Made by a program: the position numbers and the translations under genes. From Sulfitobacter sp. 20_GPM-1509m (GTDB lineage: Bacteria; Pseudomonadota; Alphaproteobacteria; Rhodobacterales; Rhodobacteraceae): a stretch of DNA of 64,000 bases. Numbering within the stretch: position 1 is the stretch's first letter; every line of letters begins with the position of its first letter. Below are positions 7,876 through 16,884 of this stretch, piece after piece. The DNA is taken from contig NZ_JIBC01000011.1 in assembly GCF_000620505.1 (NCBI RefSeq), positions 62,001-126,000 on the forward strand. Direction: 5' to 3'. The notes under the pieces were generated by a model. The model was not told the origin of the DNA and ran no database searches. It saw only the letters and a list, made by a program, of their open reading frames with translations.

Positions 7876-9764
7876 TGTTCATCCCTCCGCGTCCCGCTCA
7901 GCTCAGCAAGCCACTCATAACGTCTAAGGTCTGTCGTGTCGCTGTCATCTTCATCGCCGAAATCGATAAAATCCAGTACATGCGCTCTTTTATTGACGTT
8001 GCTAGGATCGGTACGCAAGCAACGACCCAGTCGCTGGATGGTTTCGAGCTTGGCGCGCGCAGATGAAAACAGCACAATATTCCTGACAGATTTAATGTCG
8101 ATGCCTTCAGATAGGCGATGGCAACTCACCAAACAATCGAGTTTCCCGTGGGCAAAATCCAACAAGCGCTGCGACTCATCTCCTTCATAATAGGTGCCAA
8201 AGACAATGCCTGCTTCCAAAAGATACCTCTGAACCAGTTCCCCATATTTTCGCGTTTCTACGAAGATCAGAGATCTCTCATAGAGCTCAGGCTTTGCCGC
8301 TAAGTGGTCCTTGAAGGGCTCCAGCTTCTCAGTCGTAACCTTTCGAACGCGTGACAGCTCGCGATAGAGCGCTTCATCACTTACGACTTCACCCGCCGCT
8401 TTTTTTCCGTGATGTCGCTTGATCAAGTTTCGGATTTCTACCCGATCTTCATCCGATAGTTCGTACTCTAGGGCGGTGTAGTCGAACTCACACAAGATGC
8501 CCCTACGAATCGCGTCTTCAATTTCAAATTTAAAGATGACTGGGCCAATTTCCGCTTCAATGAAACTGTTGCCAATTTCATCATATTCTCTCTCTGGCGT
8601 TGCGCTCAGCCCCAATCGATATCCAATCGGAGAAACCCATCCGGTTAGAGAGCTAACTTGCGCGGGAGAACCGAAGCCATGCACCTCATCGCAAATTATG
8701 AGAGTCTTTTCCAACGCGCCATCAACGCTGGATAGGAAATCTGATAAATAGCTTTGAGAAACAAGCAAAAGTCTCTTTCCACGACTGGCGACAAATCGCG
8801 GCCCTTCCCGGTTTGGACCAAAATGGCGATAGATTCGGTAGGCGCTGTCAGGCACCATTGCCTGAAACCATTGCTCTAGCAGGTCATTTCCCCGCATCGT
8901 TACAATAACGGTATCCACTAAATTTAGAGATGTGAGCTTTTCAATGATGCGAAGTGCGGTTCGAGTCTTTCCAGTTCCGGTAGCCATTTCAAGCACACCG
9001 CTCTTTTTGGACAAAAAGCACTCAATCGCGTCGTCTTGGTGACGCCACCTGCTATCAGTTTTGTCTTGTCGTTCGGAGCTACGGCTCGGTCGGTAGAACT
9101 GCGCCAGGTTTCCACGGATGGCTTCGGGAATATCGAAGCATCGGACATTCGGGTCGCTGTTAGTCCAGAGCCGCTCAAAACGCTTGCGATGCGACTCAAC
9201 CCGCGAGGCATCTCGTGGGTCTGCCCAGCTCAGGAAGACGTCAAGGCTTTCAAAATTTCTGCGCCCTTGCTCCGTTTCGTTTTGAGAACCGTGGAACACA
9301 ACACTATTACCAGTATGATCCCTAAAAACTCCGAGCTTGGGATGGTAATCACCACTTAGCTTGCCGGTTGGGACAGCCAACCGGACAGTCAGAAGCTTCT
9401 CAGCGATCATGTAGGAGAGTGTTTGGACGGGCTTAGAACTCGCGCATTGTGCAAGTTCATCCACCTCAGCTCTCAGAGCCTGAAGGAGTACATCGTCTTC
9501 GATCGCATCCGCGCCTTGTTTTATCGCAGCCCAGTCCTCAGGCTTTAGTTTGGGACTGGTGAGTAACCTCATTTTCCCACCGTTCTGTGCGAAACCTGCG
9601 ATCCCAGTCGCAACCCGTTGGAGCCAACTCGAAGTGAAGTATCCCACACCTCGGTCATAGGACACGGAATGGGCAAGGCATGGATTCATCAGAACTTGGT
9701 CGATATCATCCTTTGACGTGTCTAAGTCAGAGGGAAAGGTCAGGGATCTCAAGGATTTGTTCAT
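7872..9764 (-). CDS. PLD-domain superfamily II helicase, Dnd-associated restriction protein
   Basis: About 630 aa. The N-terminal third is phospholipase-D/nuclease-like (SYDRGVGYFTSSWL near residue 38, then HGSQNETEQG near residue 190). It is followed by a superfamily II helicase core: Walker A ATGTGKTRT (about residue 262), DEVH box (about 358), LSATPER, and motif VI in IQRLGRCLR. The combination matches the family named DNA phosphorothioation system restriction enzyme, which is linked to dnd clusters. The ATG at 9764 (NKSLRSLTF) is preferred because homology-like sequence begins there; an upstream start at 9848 would add 28 residues. First gene of the five-gene operon. It probably provides the DNA translocase and target cleavage for the Dnd restriction arm. 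Confidence 0.82.
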   Translation of the reverse strand: MNKSLRSLTFPSDLDTSKDDIDQVLMNPCLAHSVSYDRGVGYFTSSWLQRVATGIAGFAQNGGKMRLLTSPKLKPEDWAAIKQGADAIEDDVLLQALRAEVDELAQCASSKPVQTLSYMIAEKLLTVRLAVPTGKLSGDYHPKLGVFRDHTGNSVVFHGSQNETEQGRRNFESLDVFLSWADPRDASRVESHRKRFERLWTNSDPNVRCFDIPEAIRGNLAQFYRPSRSSERQDKTDSRWRHQDDAIECFLSKKSGVLEMATGTGKTRTALRIIEKLTSLNLVDTVIVTMRGNDLLEQWFQAMVPDSAYRIYRHFGPNREGPRFVASRGKRLLLVSQSYLSDFLSSVDGALEKTLIICDEVHGFGSPAQVSSLTGWVSPIGYRLGLSATPEREYDEIGNSFIEAEIGPVIFKFEIEDAIRRGILCEFDYTALEYELSDEDRVEIRNLIKRHHGKKAAGEVVSDEALYRELSRVRKVTTEKLEPFKDHLAAKPELYERSLIFVETRKYGELVQRYLLEAGIVFGTYYEGDESQRLLDFAHGKLDCLVSCHRLSEGIDIKSVRNIVLFSSARAKLETIQRLGRCLRTDPSNVNKRAHVLDFIDFGDEDDSDTTDLRRYEWLAELSGTRRDEQ

Positions 9765-10206
9765 AGGCCTATCTTGCTGCACGTCGGCGAGACATGAAAG
9801 GAGTAAGTCCATTTTTGTACTATCGTAACGTGCGACGTGCCAGCACATCGATATTGTAAGCCTGTCGATCTTGGTTAGACCGCCTTGGCAGCCGTCCGCT
9901 CAACAAGCGGCTGTGCTTGGCCTGCTCTCGCACGGCTCATCTGCTGGATCGACACCTACCTTTGAATCGCATCGTCCACTAATACGCCCGTTGTCCCCTA
10001 AAGGCCTTATAGTGATCATCCGCACCTTAAAGACCGAAGGCACGGGCTAAACCCGCTGCTGCATCGTCGTATGCGGAACGTACTTTCACCAGCCAAGCTC
10101 CGAACCGGCGCATTTAATGGCATGCGATCAAACCTAACATCAAGAACCAAATCATCCGCTTTGCTTTAAAACGGAAACGATACAGGAGGCCCGCAATTCA
10201 ATGCAC
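9765..10206. other. Intergenic region upstream of the effector operon
   Basis: No complete gene. On the minus strand a short open tail ending at about 9876 (reading MSRARAGQAQPLVERTAAKAV) looks like the C-terminus of a lost gene. The region should hold the promoter of the leftward effector operon, but no convincing -35/-10 pair was identified. Confidence 0.4.
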
Positions 10207-11466
10207 TTATTTAGCGGCTGACGCAATTAATGCGTCAATCTCCTCTTGTTTTTCCTTTTCGAGGCGAGTTTCAAGGCCCAACAATGTGAAAATTACGCGC
10301 CTGATTAACGTCCGGCCTTGGCCAGAAGCTTGTTGGAATACTTGGTTGGTGAAATCTACTGTCCCAAGAGGTTTAAGCTTACGCCCAAACCACTCCTCTG
10401 AGAATTCTCGTTCATCCAGTGCAGTCGGCGCCAGTTCTCTTAGGGTATCAAACAGGGCTTGAACACCGACAGTCTTCGTCAGGTATGAAGTGACAGGCAT
10501 TTCTGGTCCACAAACATTAATAACAGCACGGAAGAAGTTTGTAACCGCTCCCAGAAGTACCTTGTCCCTGGTCTCCAGATACAGACTACGCAGGGGAGAA
10601 CTATCTCTCGGCCTCAGTTCCGAAATCATCGCCCTCGTCTGCTGCTTTCCTGTTCGTAGTGCGTCCGCATCCTGCTTCGGCGACGACGATATTAGTCGGG
10701 TAATACCGTCCACTACAGTCGCAGTAGATACCATCCAGCGGTTCTTTGAGCGCGCCTCAACGCGGGAGATCGCGAAGTCATTTTCTGCCGCTACAAGAAT
10801 CCTTTGATATAGTGGACTACTCTCCTCAGTGTTGAGCTTGCGTGACAGGAATACCGCAAGCTTCTCTGGAGACCATCGATCAGCAGGCTCTTCTTCAATG
10901 TTGTATCCGAACAGTTCGTATGTCTGACTACGATCGACTGGTTTCTGAGTCGAGTTAATCGTAGCGAACAAGTACGCCTGATACGGTCGAGGAAGATCAA
11001 GAAACACCGAGCACAATACCGGCATTTTCAGCCTGCCAGGTTTAGCCTCCGTAAACCCGAACAACCGATGCTGACCGTCAATAACTGGCGCGAGGCGTTG
11101 ACTTGTAGGGATGACCAACTCCAGGCAATCTTCACTGCCGCCCCTGCTCCGGATTTGCCATTTCACGGCTTCATCTTGCACTGCCAAGCCATCTTCGCTC
11201 GAATAATTGGCTGCGAGAATAATAGAATTGGGAAACGCTGCTTCATCTGTTGATATATACCGACCGATGTCCCGGAGGCGTGAATCCCGTAATTGACGCT
11301 GGGAACCTCGAAGCTGGTAGGCGTCGTCACTCCTGATTGCGGTAAGCTTATCAGTGTAGCAGACATCGAGAAGTATCTCGGCAGGGATTGCAACAGCGTA
11401 GAACTCTCCAAGCGGCTGGTCTACCCGAATAGCTGGAAAACGAGCATAAATCTGATTATCGGTCAT
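10207..11466 (-). CDS. DGQHR-domain protein (DndB-like)
   Basis: 419-aa protein with the DGQHR signature (VIDGQHRLFGF, about residue 135) that defines a ParB-related family including DndB, the regulator of the dnd operon, and other defence-linked proteins. Also visible is the conserved FATINSTQKPVDRSQ stretch (about residues 168-182), typical of DGQHR proteins. It starts inside the end of the upstream membrane-protein gene (four-base ATGA overlap), so the two are one unit. It may be a DndB relative serving the neighbouring dnd locus, or the core of an independent two-gene system. The former is less likely because it is paired with a membrane protein and is separated from the dnd genes by an intergenic region. 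Confidence 0.75.
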   Translation of the reverse strand: MTDNQIYARFPAIRVDQPLGEFYAVAIPAEILLDVCYTDKLTAIRSDDAYQLRGSQRQLRDSRLRDIGRYISTDEAAFPNSIILAANYSSEDGLAVQDEAVKWQIRSRGGSEDCLELVIPTSQRLAPVIDGQHRLFGFTEAKPGRLKMPVLCSVFLDLPRPYQAYLFATINSTQKPVDRSQTYELFGYNIEEEPADRWSPEKLAVFLSRKLNTEESSPLYQRILVAAENDFAISRVEARSKNRWMVSTATVVDGITRLISSSPKQDADALRTGKQQTRAMISELRPRDSSPLRSLYLETRDKVLLGAVTNFFRAVINVCGPEMPVTSYLTKTVGVQALFDTLRELAPTALDEREFSEEWFGRKLKPLGTVDFTNQVFQQASGQGRTLIRRVIFTLLGLETRLEKEKQEEIDALIASAAK

Positions 11467-12020
11467 ACTGTGAAACCCTCGGTGTCGCCAGCTGCATCAT
11501 CACTTAGGTTGCCGCCCAACGGCGCTTGTGCATTCGCTTGACTGAATTTTTTGTCATCCCAATTAGCGATCCACCAAGTGACAATCGCTAGGATTGTACC
11601 GATTGTCAGCGCAGGATACGGCAAACCTGGAGCGATAGGCTCAGCAAATGCCGCAGCCCCCGCCAGAATCAAGAAGAGAAACAGAACCAAAATGAACAAG
11701 CCCCGAAGATGTTTATCTTCATCCTCCATTATAAGAACTTGAACACAAGAAATTGAACCAACTGCCGCAAAGAATGTAAGAATTGACTGAAATACATTTG
11801 AACTGGCCTGCAGCGACACCACATCATTCGACAACATGACCACACTTTCAATCAATGCAATCCATATTCCGACGGCTCCAATTATCATAGACAACAGAAA
11901 ATAAAATACGTAGGTAGGTTTCCCGAACGGATGGGAAACTCGTTTCCACAGCGTACGACCGAGCTGAACCCATTCCCTGGGTTCTGTGTAGTCTTCATCG
12001 CGGCCAAATTCTTCAGACAT
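11463..12020 (-). CDS. Four-helix inner-membrane protein paired with DGQHR protein
   Basis: 185-aa protein with four predicted membrane helices at about residues 37-63, 77-99, 106-129 and 134-155. It has an acidic N-terminus and a soluble Ala/Asp-rich tail, and no signal peptide. No family recognised. The ATG at 12020 directly follows a possible TTG at 12023. Its last four bases overlap the start of the DGQHR gene. Membrane proteins coupled to DNA- or nucleotide-sensing partners are common in abortive-infection systems, so an effector role is a reasonable guess, without direct support from motifs. Confidence 0.7.
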   Translation of the reverse strand: MSEEFGRDEDYTEPREWVQLGRTLWKRVSHPFGKPTYVFYFLLSMIIGAVGIWIALIESVVMLSNDVVSLQASSNVFQSILTFFAAVGSISCVQVLIMEDEDKHLRGLFILVLFLFLILAGAAAFAEPIAPGLPYPALTIGTILAIVTWWIANWDDKKFSQANAQAPLGGNLSDDAAGDTEGFTV

Positions 12021-12315
12021 CAAACCAACCTAATATAATTTGCTTCTCAGGTGAGTATCGCGCAGCAGTATCGTGTCGGGAAGTTTTGGCAAGGATCTTC
12101 GATAACTTCAAGTGAGTGTGCCATTGCCATCCACAGCAAAAGCACACACCGCCAGGTCATTCCGCCCAACGATGATGGAGAGAATCGGCAGATGCCCCCG
12201 CCCTCGCATTAGATGGAGGTCACGTTTCACGTCACGAACGCAGGGCTGTGCACTCCGGTGTAGCCGTATGCGCTCCCTCAACTTCCTCACGCCTTCTGGG
12301 TATGCAGCACAACCG
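12021..12315. other. Intergenic region between membrane-protein gene and virD4
   Basis: About 295 bases with no credible gene. It should contain the promoter of the leftward membrane-protein/DGQHR pair and the 3' end of the mob operon; no clear terminator hairpin with a T-run was identified. Confidence 0.35.
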
Positions 12316-14229
12316 TCACCCACCCAACAACTCCTCGATGAAACCTTCCTGTCGGTCGAGCACGTTCTCCCATTCCTTCGGCACGACCGCGTCCCGCTCA
12401 AGAGTCTCCGGTTCAGGTTGCGCTCGCCCAGCCTCCATCGCCATCACGTTCATCGCCCGCGATTCGCGACGCTTTGCACGATCTCGGACGGGCGTGCCTT
12501 CCGCAGGTTTCTTCGGCTCGCCTGCACCGGTCTCGTCACCACCGTCGCCACCCCATGGGCCGACCCCCTGCACACTTGGCGGATAGGGGAATGGCTTGCC
12601 CTCCTGGCGGGCCAGCATCTCTTTGAAGAACGGATCGTCATAATACTTGATCCGACTTGCCTTGATCGGATGTTGCGGCGAGGCGAGAATGATGACCTCG
12701 TCGGGATCCATCAAGCGTGCCTCTGTCTCAGAAAGCAGCGGCCGCTCTTCGAGCCGCGCCGAGGTCGAGGTCGCACCAAGGAAGCCTTTGTTGCGACCAT
12801 ACATCCGGGTCACCGCCTCGCGGGTCGTGCTGCCGACCGCCGCTGAGACCTCCTTCACGGTGCGCAGGTCGCGAGGGGTGATGTAGAGCTTCAGCCCTGC
12901 CCCGTTCTCGAGGCTCTCCCGCCCCTCGGGTCCGTAGATCCGGTCGAGCGATGCCAGCGACTGCGCGATCATCGCAACGCGGCCGCCATAGCTTGCCAGC
13001 GAGTGGATTGCGCGCTCGAGATAGGGCATGGCCCCCATCTGCTGGAATTCGTCGATCATCATCATCACGGGCCAGGGTTCGTCCGGACCCGGCTCGTTCA
13101 GCCGGATCGAGGCGATGAGATCGGCGAACATCAGGCGCAGGAGCGGCGCCAGCGTCGCGATGTGATCCTCTGACACCGCGATGTAGAGTGATTGCGGGGT
13201 CTTGCGGAAGGTCGAGAAATCAAAGTCGCTCGCCTCGGTGGCCGAGCGGACCGCCGGGTTGTCCCATTGCTTGAGACCGGCAGTCATCAGCGCCTGGATG
13301 TTCGAGGTCAGCAGCCGCGACGATGCCGAAGCCGCGTTTGTCCAGAGCTCGCGCAGGATGTCTTCCTCGGCCTCGTCGGCATAGGTCTTGTACTGAGCGT
13401 TCTTGTACTCGCCCCCGGCGACGATCTTGTTAACCTCGCCAAGGTTTGGCGTGCCGCGCTGGATCGCTAGAAGGCAGGCCGCGACGAAGATCGACTTGCC
13501 CGCCTCAGAGAAGGTGTCGAGCGTCTTGTTGTCCTTGTCGAGGAAAAGGTCGGCGAGGATCGACACCTCGGTGAAGCGCTGCGCGAATGTCGGGGCCTTG
13601 GCGATCCGCGCCAGAGGGTTGTAGCGGTGCGTGGCGTTGGCCCAGTCGAAGGGGCTGAAACGATAAACCTCGTCGCCGTTAAGCGCCCGGAGCCGGGCGG
13701 TCTTCTCGAAGTTCTCGCCCTTCACATCGAGTACCACCATGGACCCTGCGAAACTCAGGAGGTTCGGGATCACGAAACCGACGCCCTTACCAGCGCGCGT
13801 TGGAGCGACCATCATCACATGCGGGATTGTGGTTGAGGAAATGAACTCTGCCTTCGAAGTCGGCGCACCGAGCTTGCCGCAGACAAAACCCTTGCTGGGG
13901 GCCTGCAGCATGTCGTTCTTCTTCAGCTCCGCCTTGGTTTGCCAATGAGCCGAGCCATAATCGTCCCGCTCCTTCTTCCAGGTCCAAGCGAGCGCCAGGG
14001 CGCCGAGGCCGATGGCCCCGAAGCCGACAGCGCCAAACCCCACCTTGAAGGCCTCGGGGTGCGCCGCGCGCGTGGCGGCGCCGACCTTCCAAAGCGCCAA
14101 CATGTCGAAACTGCCGAAGCCGGTTTTCAGGGCTAGGGTCAGGTAGAAAGCGGCGACGATAGTGCCGATGACGGCGCCGCAGATCACACCGAAGAGGAGC
14201 GCGGCCCAGAGGGGAAGTGTCTTGGTCAT
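12316..14229 (-). CDS. virD4: VirD4/TraG-family type IV coupling protein
   Basis: About 637-aa inner-membrane ATPase that brings the relaxase-DNA complex to a type IV secretion channel. Two N-terminal membrane helices (about residues 5-32 and 58-80) are followed by Walker A (APTRAGKGVG, about residue 148), the family motif VLDVKGEN and Walker B (VMMMIDEFQQMG, about residue 390). The C-terminal tail is charged. The ATG at 14229 is chosen for its AAGGGGA ribosome-binding site; a TTG at 14247 overlaps the relaxase stop. No other type IV secretion genes are in the window, so transfer would need a secretion system elsewhere. Confidence 0.9.
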   Translation of the reverse strand: MTKTLPLWAALLFGVICGAVIGTIVAAFYLTLALKTGFGSFDMLALWKVGAATRAAHPEAFKVGFGAVGFGAIGLGALALAWTWKKERDDYGSAHWQTKAELKKNDMLQAPSKGFVCGKLGAPTSKAEFISSTTIPHVMMVAPTRAGKGVGFVIPNLLSFAGSMVVLDVKGENFEKTARLRALNGDEVYRFSPFDWANATHRYNPLARIAKAPTFAQRFTEVSILADLFLDKDNKTLDTFSEAGKSIFVAACLLAIQRGTPNLGEVNKIVAGGEYKNAQYKTYADEAEEDILRELWTNAASASSRLLTSNIQALMTAGLKQWDNPAVRSATEASDFDFSTFRKTPQSLYIAVSEDHIATLAPLLRLMFADLIASIRLNEPGPDEPWPVMMMIDEFQQMGAMPYLERAIHSLASYGGRVAMIAQSLASLDRIYGPEGRESLENGAGLKLYITPRDLRTVKEVSAAVGSTTREAVTRMYGRNKGFLGATSTSARLEERPLLSETEARLMDPDEVIILASPQHPIKASRIKYYDDPFFKEMLARQEGKPFPYPPSVQGVGPWGGDGGDETGAGEPKKPAEGTPVRDRAKRRESRAMNVMAMEAGRAQPEPETLERDAVVPKEWENVLDRQEGFIEELLGG

Positions 14230-14243
14230 GGTGGTCATCCCCT

Positions 14244-16169
14244 TCAAAAGTCCATCTCGTCGTCCAGACCGCGATCCCGACCGAGATCGCGACCCAGCTC
14301 CTGCGCCTCCTGCTGGCCGCGCATCCGCGCCACTTCGGTCGCCTTGCCCTGCTGCAACCCGGCGGCGCGGTCGGTGAAGACCTGATCGCCGGTTTCCTCG
14401 AAGGTCATCTCGAGGAACTCCTGCGTAACAGTGATCTGGTCGAGCTTGCTCGGCAGGGCCGCGTCCAGCACCTCGTAGTTGCCACGCCGAAGCTCGGCCA
14501 AGCCCTCCTCGCCCAACTCCTTGAAGAGCTCGGACTGCAGGGTCCGCTCGACGGTCTCCTCTTGTTCCTCGGTGAGTTTGCCGTCCCGCAACATGTCTGC
14601 AAGGTCCTGCAGATAGGGATTGGGTGTCCGGTCGTCGTCGATGAGCGGCAGGATCTCCTGTTCCTCGTCCGCGAGGGTTCGACCGATCTCGACGCCAAGT
14701 TCCTTGGCGCGTTCCATCAGCGCATCCATCACGCCGTCGACCTTCTCGAGCGCGGTATCGAGCTGGTCGTCATTGGCGGTCTCGACGCTGAGACCATCCT
14801 TCGCCAGAACAGCATTCATGTCCCGCTCGACCCAGTCCTGCGCCATGCCGTAGTTTCGCGTACCGCCGGCAGCGATCCGGGCCACCAACTCCGCGCTGTC
14901 CATGCCTGCTTCTTCGCCGCGCTCGAGCACGTCGCGTAACCCCTCGTCATTGCCGGACTGCAGCGCGGCGATCAACACCTTGCTGCCCGCCCCCGGCGGA
15001 TAGGGTTCTTTGAGCTGCTTGCCAAAGCGCGCGCGCAGGTCTGGGTCCGGCACCATCTGCGAGAGATCCACAATGACCGGCGCGGCCTTGGCCTCGAATG
15101 CAGCCCGCTCGGCCGGGTCCAGTTCCTCGGCCTTGAGCCTCAACGCCTCGATCGTACGCTCGGAATAGTCGATCGCATCACCGACGGTCTTGATGTCCTT
15201 CATGTCTATCTCTCCTTCGGTGAAATTCCACGGCGTGCCCGAACCAAGCCCGTCCGCCATGCCGCGCACGGCGCGCGCCATGTGGTGCCGGTCCATCCGG
15301 TCCAGCAGGTCGGCGAGGTTCTTGTAGTCTTTGGCGAAGCCCACCACCTGCGCCTGCGCGATGGCGGCTTCCTGGGCCGTCATGACGATCTCGCACGGCA
15401 GGCGGGCCTCTTCCTTAGCGCGGTAAATCTCTTCGATCCCGGCGGGCTTCTCGAAGATGCCGCGCTCAAGCCGGGTGGTGGCGTCGAGCATCACGCCATA
15501 GCCTTCAGCGATCTCGGCCTGCTTCTCGCGCATGAGCTGCGGCGACATCACGCCCTCGGCCCAGCAGGAGAACCAGGTGCCGTTTTCGACGCCGCGATTG
15601 TTCAGGATGATGTGCGCGTGCTTGTGCGCCCGGTCGTCATGGACCGCGAGCACATAGTCCCACTGGTCGCCGTATTCGCCGCTCTCGAAGAAATGTTCCG
15701 TCCAGTCCATCGCGATGTCGCGAACCTGATCGACCGTCACATCGGTCGGGAAGGACAGCAGCATGTGGGAGGTGAAACCGAGCTTGGTCGAGCCGCGCCA
15801 GGTCCCGGCCCAGTCCTCGATGATGTCCTCTTTCTGCTCCTCGGAAAGCACCGCCGTATCGGTCAGCACGTTGGTCATCGTCGAGTAGGTGTAGACCGCC
15901 TTGTCGTTGATGTAAGAGATCTGCGCCCCGAGCGAAGCACGCGTCTTGCAGCCTCCGGCTCGGATCCTTTTGAAGACCGCCGCCCGGCTCTGACCCGACG
16001 CCGCCTTCAGCGCGTTGCGCGCCGACATGGATCCGACGCGCGCGAAACTCCGCCCCTGCCGACGCCCCGCCAACCGCGCGTCGATCCGCGCCGCGGCCTG
16101 GCCCCGGATGCGCTCATCCTCCCAGAGCCGCCCCATGACCGAGGTGTAGAGAGCGAGGGGATCAGCCAT
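14244..16169 (-). CDS. VirD2-like relaxase
   Basis: 641-aa relaxase that nicks oriT and stays bound to the 5' end. Motif I with the likely nucleophile is ISYINDKA (Tyr about residue 86). Motif III is HKHAHIILNN (about residue 184), the HxH-x3-N metal-binding signature of VirD2/MOBP enzymes. The C-terminal half is a long helical, acidic region ending in Arg/Asp repeats. It lies between the relaxosome protein gene (8-base overlap) and virD4, and the nic-like site upstream fits this enzyme class. Codon use is GC-rich, unlike the dnd block. Confidence 0.9.
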   Translation of the reverse strand: MADPLALYTSVMGRLWEDERIRGQAAARIDARLAGRRQGRSFARVGSMSARNALKAASGQSRAAVFKRIRAGGCKTRASLGAQISYINDKAVYTYSTMTNVLTDTAVLSEEQKEDIIEDWAGTWRGSTKLGFTSHMLLSFPTDVTVDQVRDIAMDWTEHFFESGEYGDQWDYVLAVHDDRAHKHAHIILNNRGVENGTWFSCWAEGVMSPQLMREKQAEIAEGYGVMLDATTRLERGIFEKPAGIEEIYRAKEEARLPCEIVMTAQEAAIAQAQVVGFAKDYKNLADLLDRMDRHHMARAVRGMADGLGSGTPWNFTEGEIDMKDIKTVGDAIDYSERTIEALRLKAEELDPAERAAFEAKAAPVIVDLSQMVPDPDLRARFGKQLKEPYPPGAGSKVLIAALQSGNDEGLRDVLERGEEAGMDSAELVARIAAGGTRNYGMAQDWVERDMNAVLAKDGLSVETANDDQLDTALEKVDGVMDALMERAKELGVEIGRTLADEEQEILPLIDDDRTPNPYLQDLADMLRDGKLTEEQEETVERTLQSELFKELGEEGLAELRRGNYEVLDAALPSKLDQITVTQEFLEMTFEETGDQVFTDRAAGLQQGKATEVARMRGQQEAQELGRDLGRDRGLDDEMDF

Positions 16170-16884
16170 TTCGAGAGTTCCGGTTCTTCAGAAAATCATC
16201 GGGTATCACCGTTCGCGTTCGAGGCTTGCCGAGAGGCAGCGAAGGGCGATCCAATTCTGAGTCGGAACTCTCACGCACGAGCCTCAATCCGCGCTCGATC
16301 GTGCGCGGGCCGTCCTCCAGAGCCGCGCTCTGTGCCCCCTGCCCTTCTTCCTTTTGCGGCCACTCCTGATGACGCAGCGCCTGCGCCGCATCCTTCATCC
16401 GGCCCATCTCACGGCTCATGGACTGCGCCAGATCGAGCAATTCGATCAGCACCGCGCGATCCGCCTCCGAGACCTCGAGCCGACCGCGATGGACCGCCTT
16501 GGCGAGCGCCAATCCCGCGTCGCTCACATCCTTCGCCTGACGCCAAGCCGCGCAGAATTCTGCGATCAGATCGCGCGGCACATCGAGAAACCCGCTCCGC
16601 CCGCGCAGCACCGCATTCAGCGCTTGAGACCGGTTGGCATAACCCCGTTCGCGCCACTCGGCATCGAAGGCGTCCAGCTCGGATCGGCTCGCCCGGAACG
16701 CCACCGCCTCGCTCGGATCGCGCATCGCGATGCCCTCGCCCGCCTCTTCTTTCGCGAGCCGGTTCACGTGGCGCGGAGAGATGCTAAATGCCGCCGCCAG
16801 CTCCTTTGCACTCTCACCCGCTGCAAAGCGCCGCGCGACTTCGATACGCTCTTCAAGCTTCAGGTTTTTCGCTGGCCTCGGCAC
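16162..16884 (-). CDS. Relaxosome accessory (MobC-like) DNA-binding protein
   Basis: About 240 aa. An N-terminal helix-turn-helix (KLEERIEVARRFAAGESAKEL, then FSISPRHVNRLAKEE) is followed by a ribbon-helix-helix-like segment (VAFRASRSELDAFDAEWRERG) with the RSQALNAVLRG pattern seen in relaxosome proteins. The GTG at 16884 has a GGGAG site nine bases upstream and removes an unlikely Ser/Arg-rich leader; the longest frame would begin at 16977. It is the first gene of the mob operon, directly downstream of the nic-like site, and probably helps the relaxase bind and bend oriT. Confidence 0.75.
   Translation of the reverse strand: MPRPAKNLKLEERIEVARRFAAGESAKELAAAFSISPRHVNRLAKEEAGEGIAMRDPSEAVAFRASRSELDAFDAEWRERGYANRSQALNAVLRGRSGFLDVPRDLIAEFCAAWRQAKDVSDAGLALAKAVHRGRLEVSEADRAVLIELLDLAQSMSREMGRMKDAAQALRHQEWPQKEEGQGAQSAALEDGPRTIERGLRLVRESSDSELDRPSLPLGKPRTRTVIPDDFLKNRNSRNG

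Noticed and set aside
10207-11466. Calling the DGQHR protein the dndB of this dnd cluster
   Set aside because: It is on the opposite strand, 7 kb from dndDEA, and coupled to a membrane-protein gene; only the DGQHR family assignment is safe.
15282-16787. 501-codon plus-strand frame opposite the relaxase and relaxosome genes
   Set aside because: It is a GC-rich shadow frame; the minus-strand genes carry clear relaxase motifs and overlaps.
12316-16884. Complete conjugation system
   Set aside because: Only relaxosome, relaxase and coupling protein are present; no VirB channel genes are in the window.
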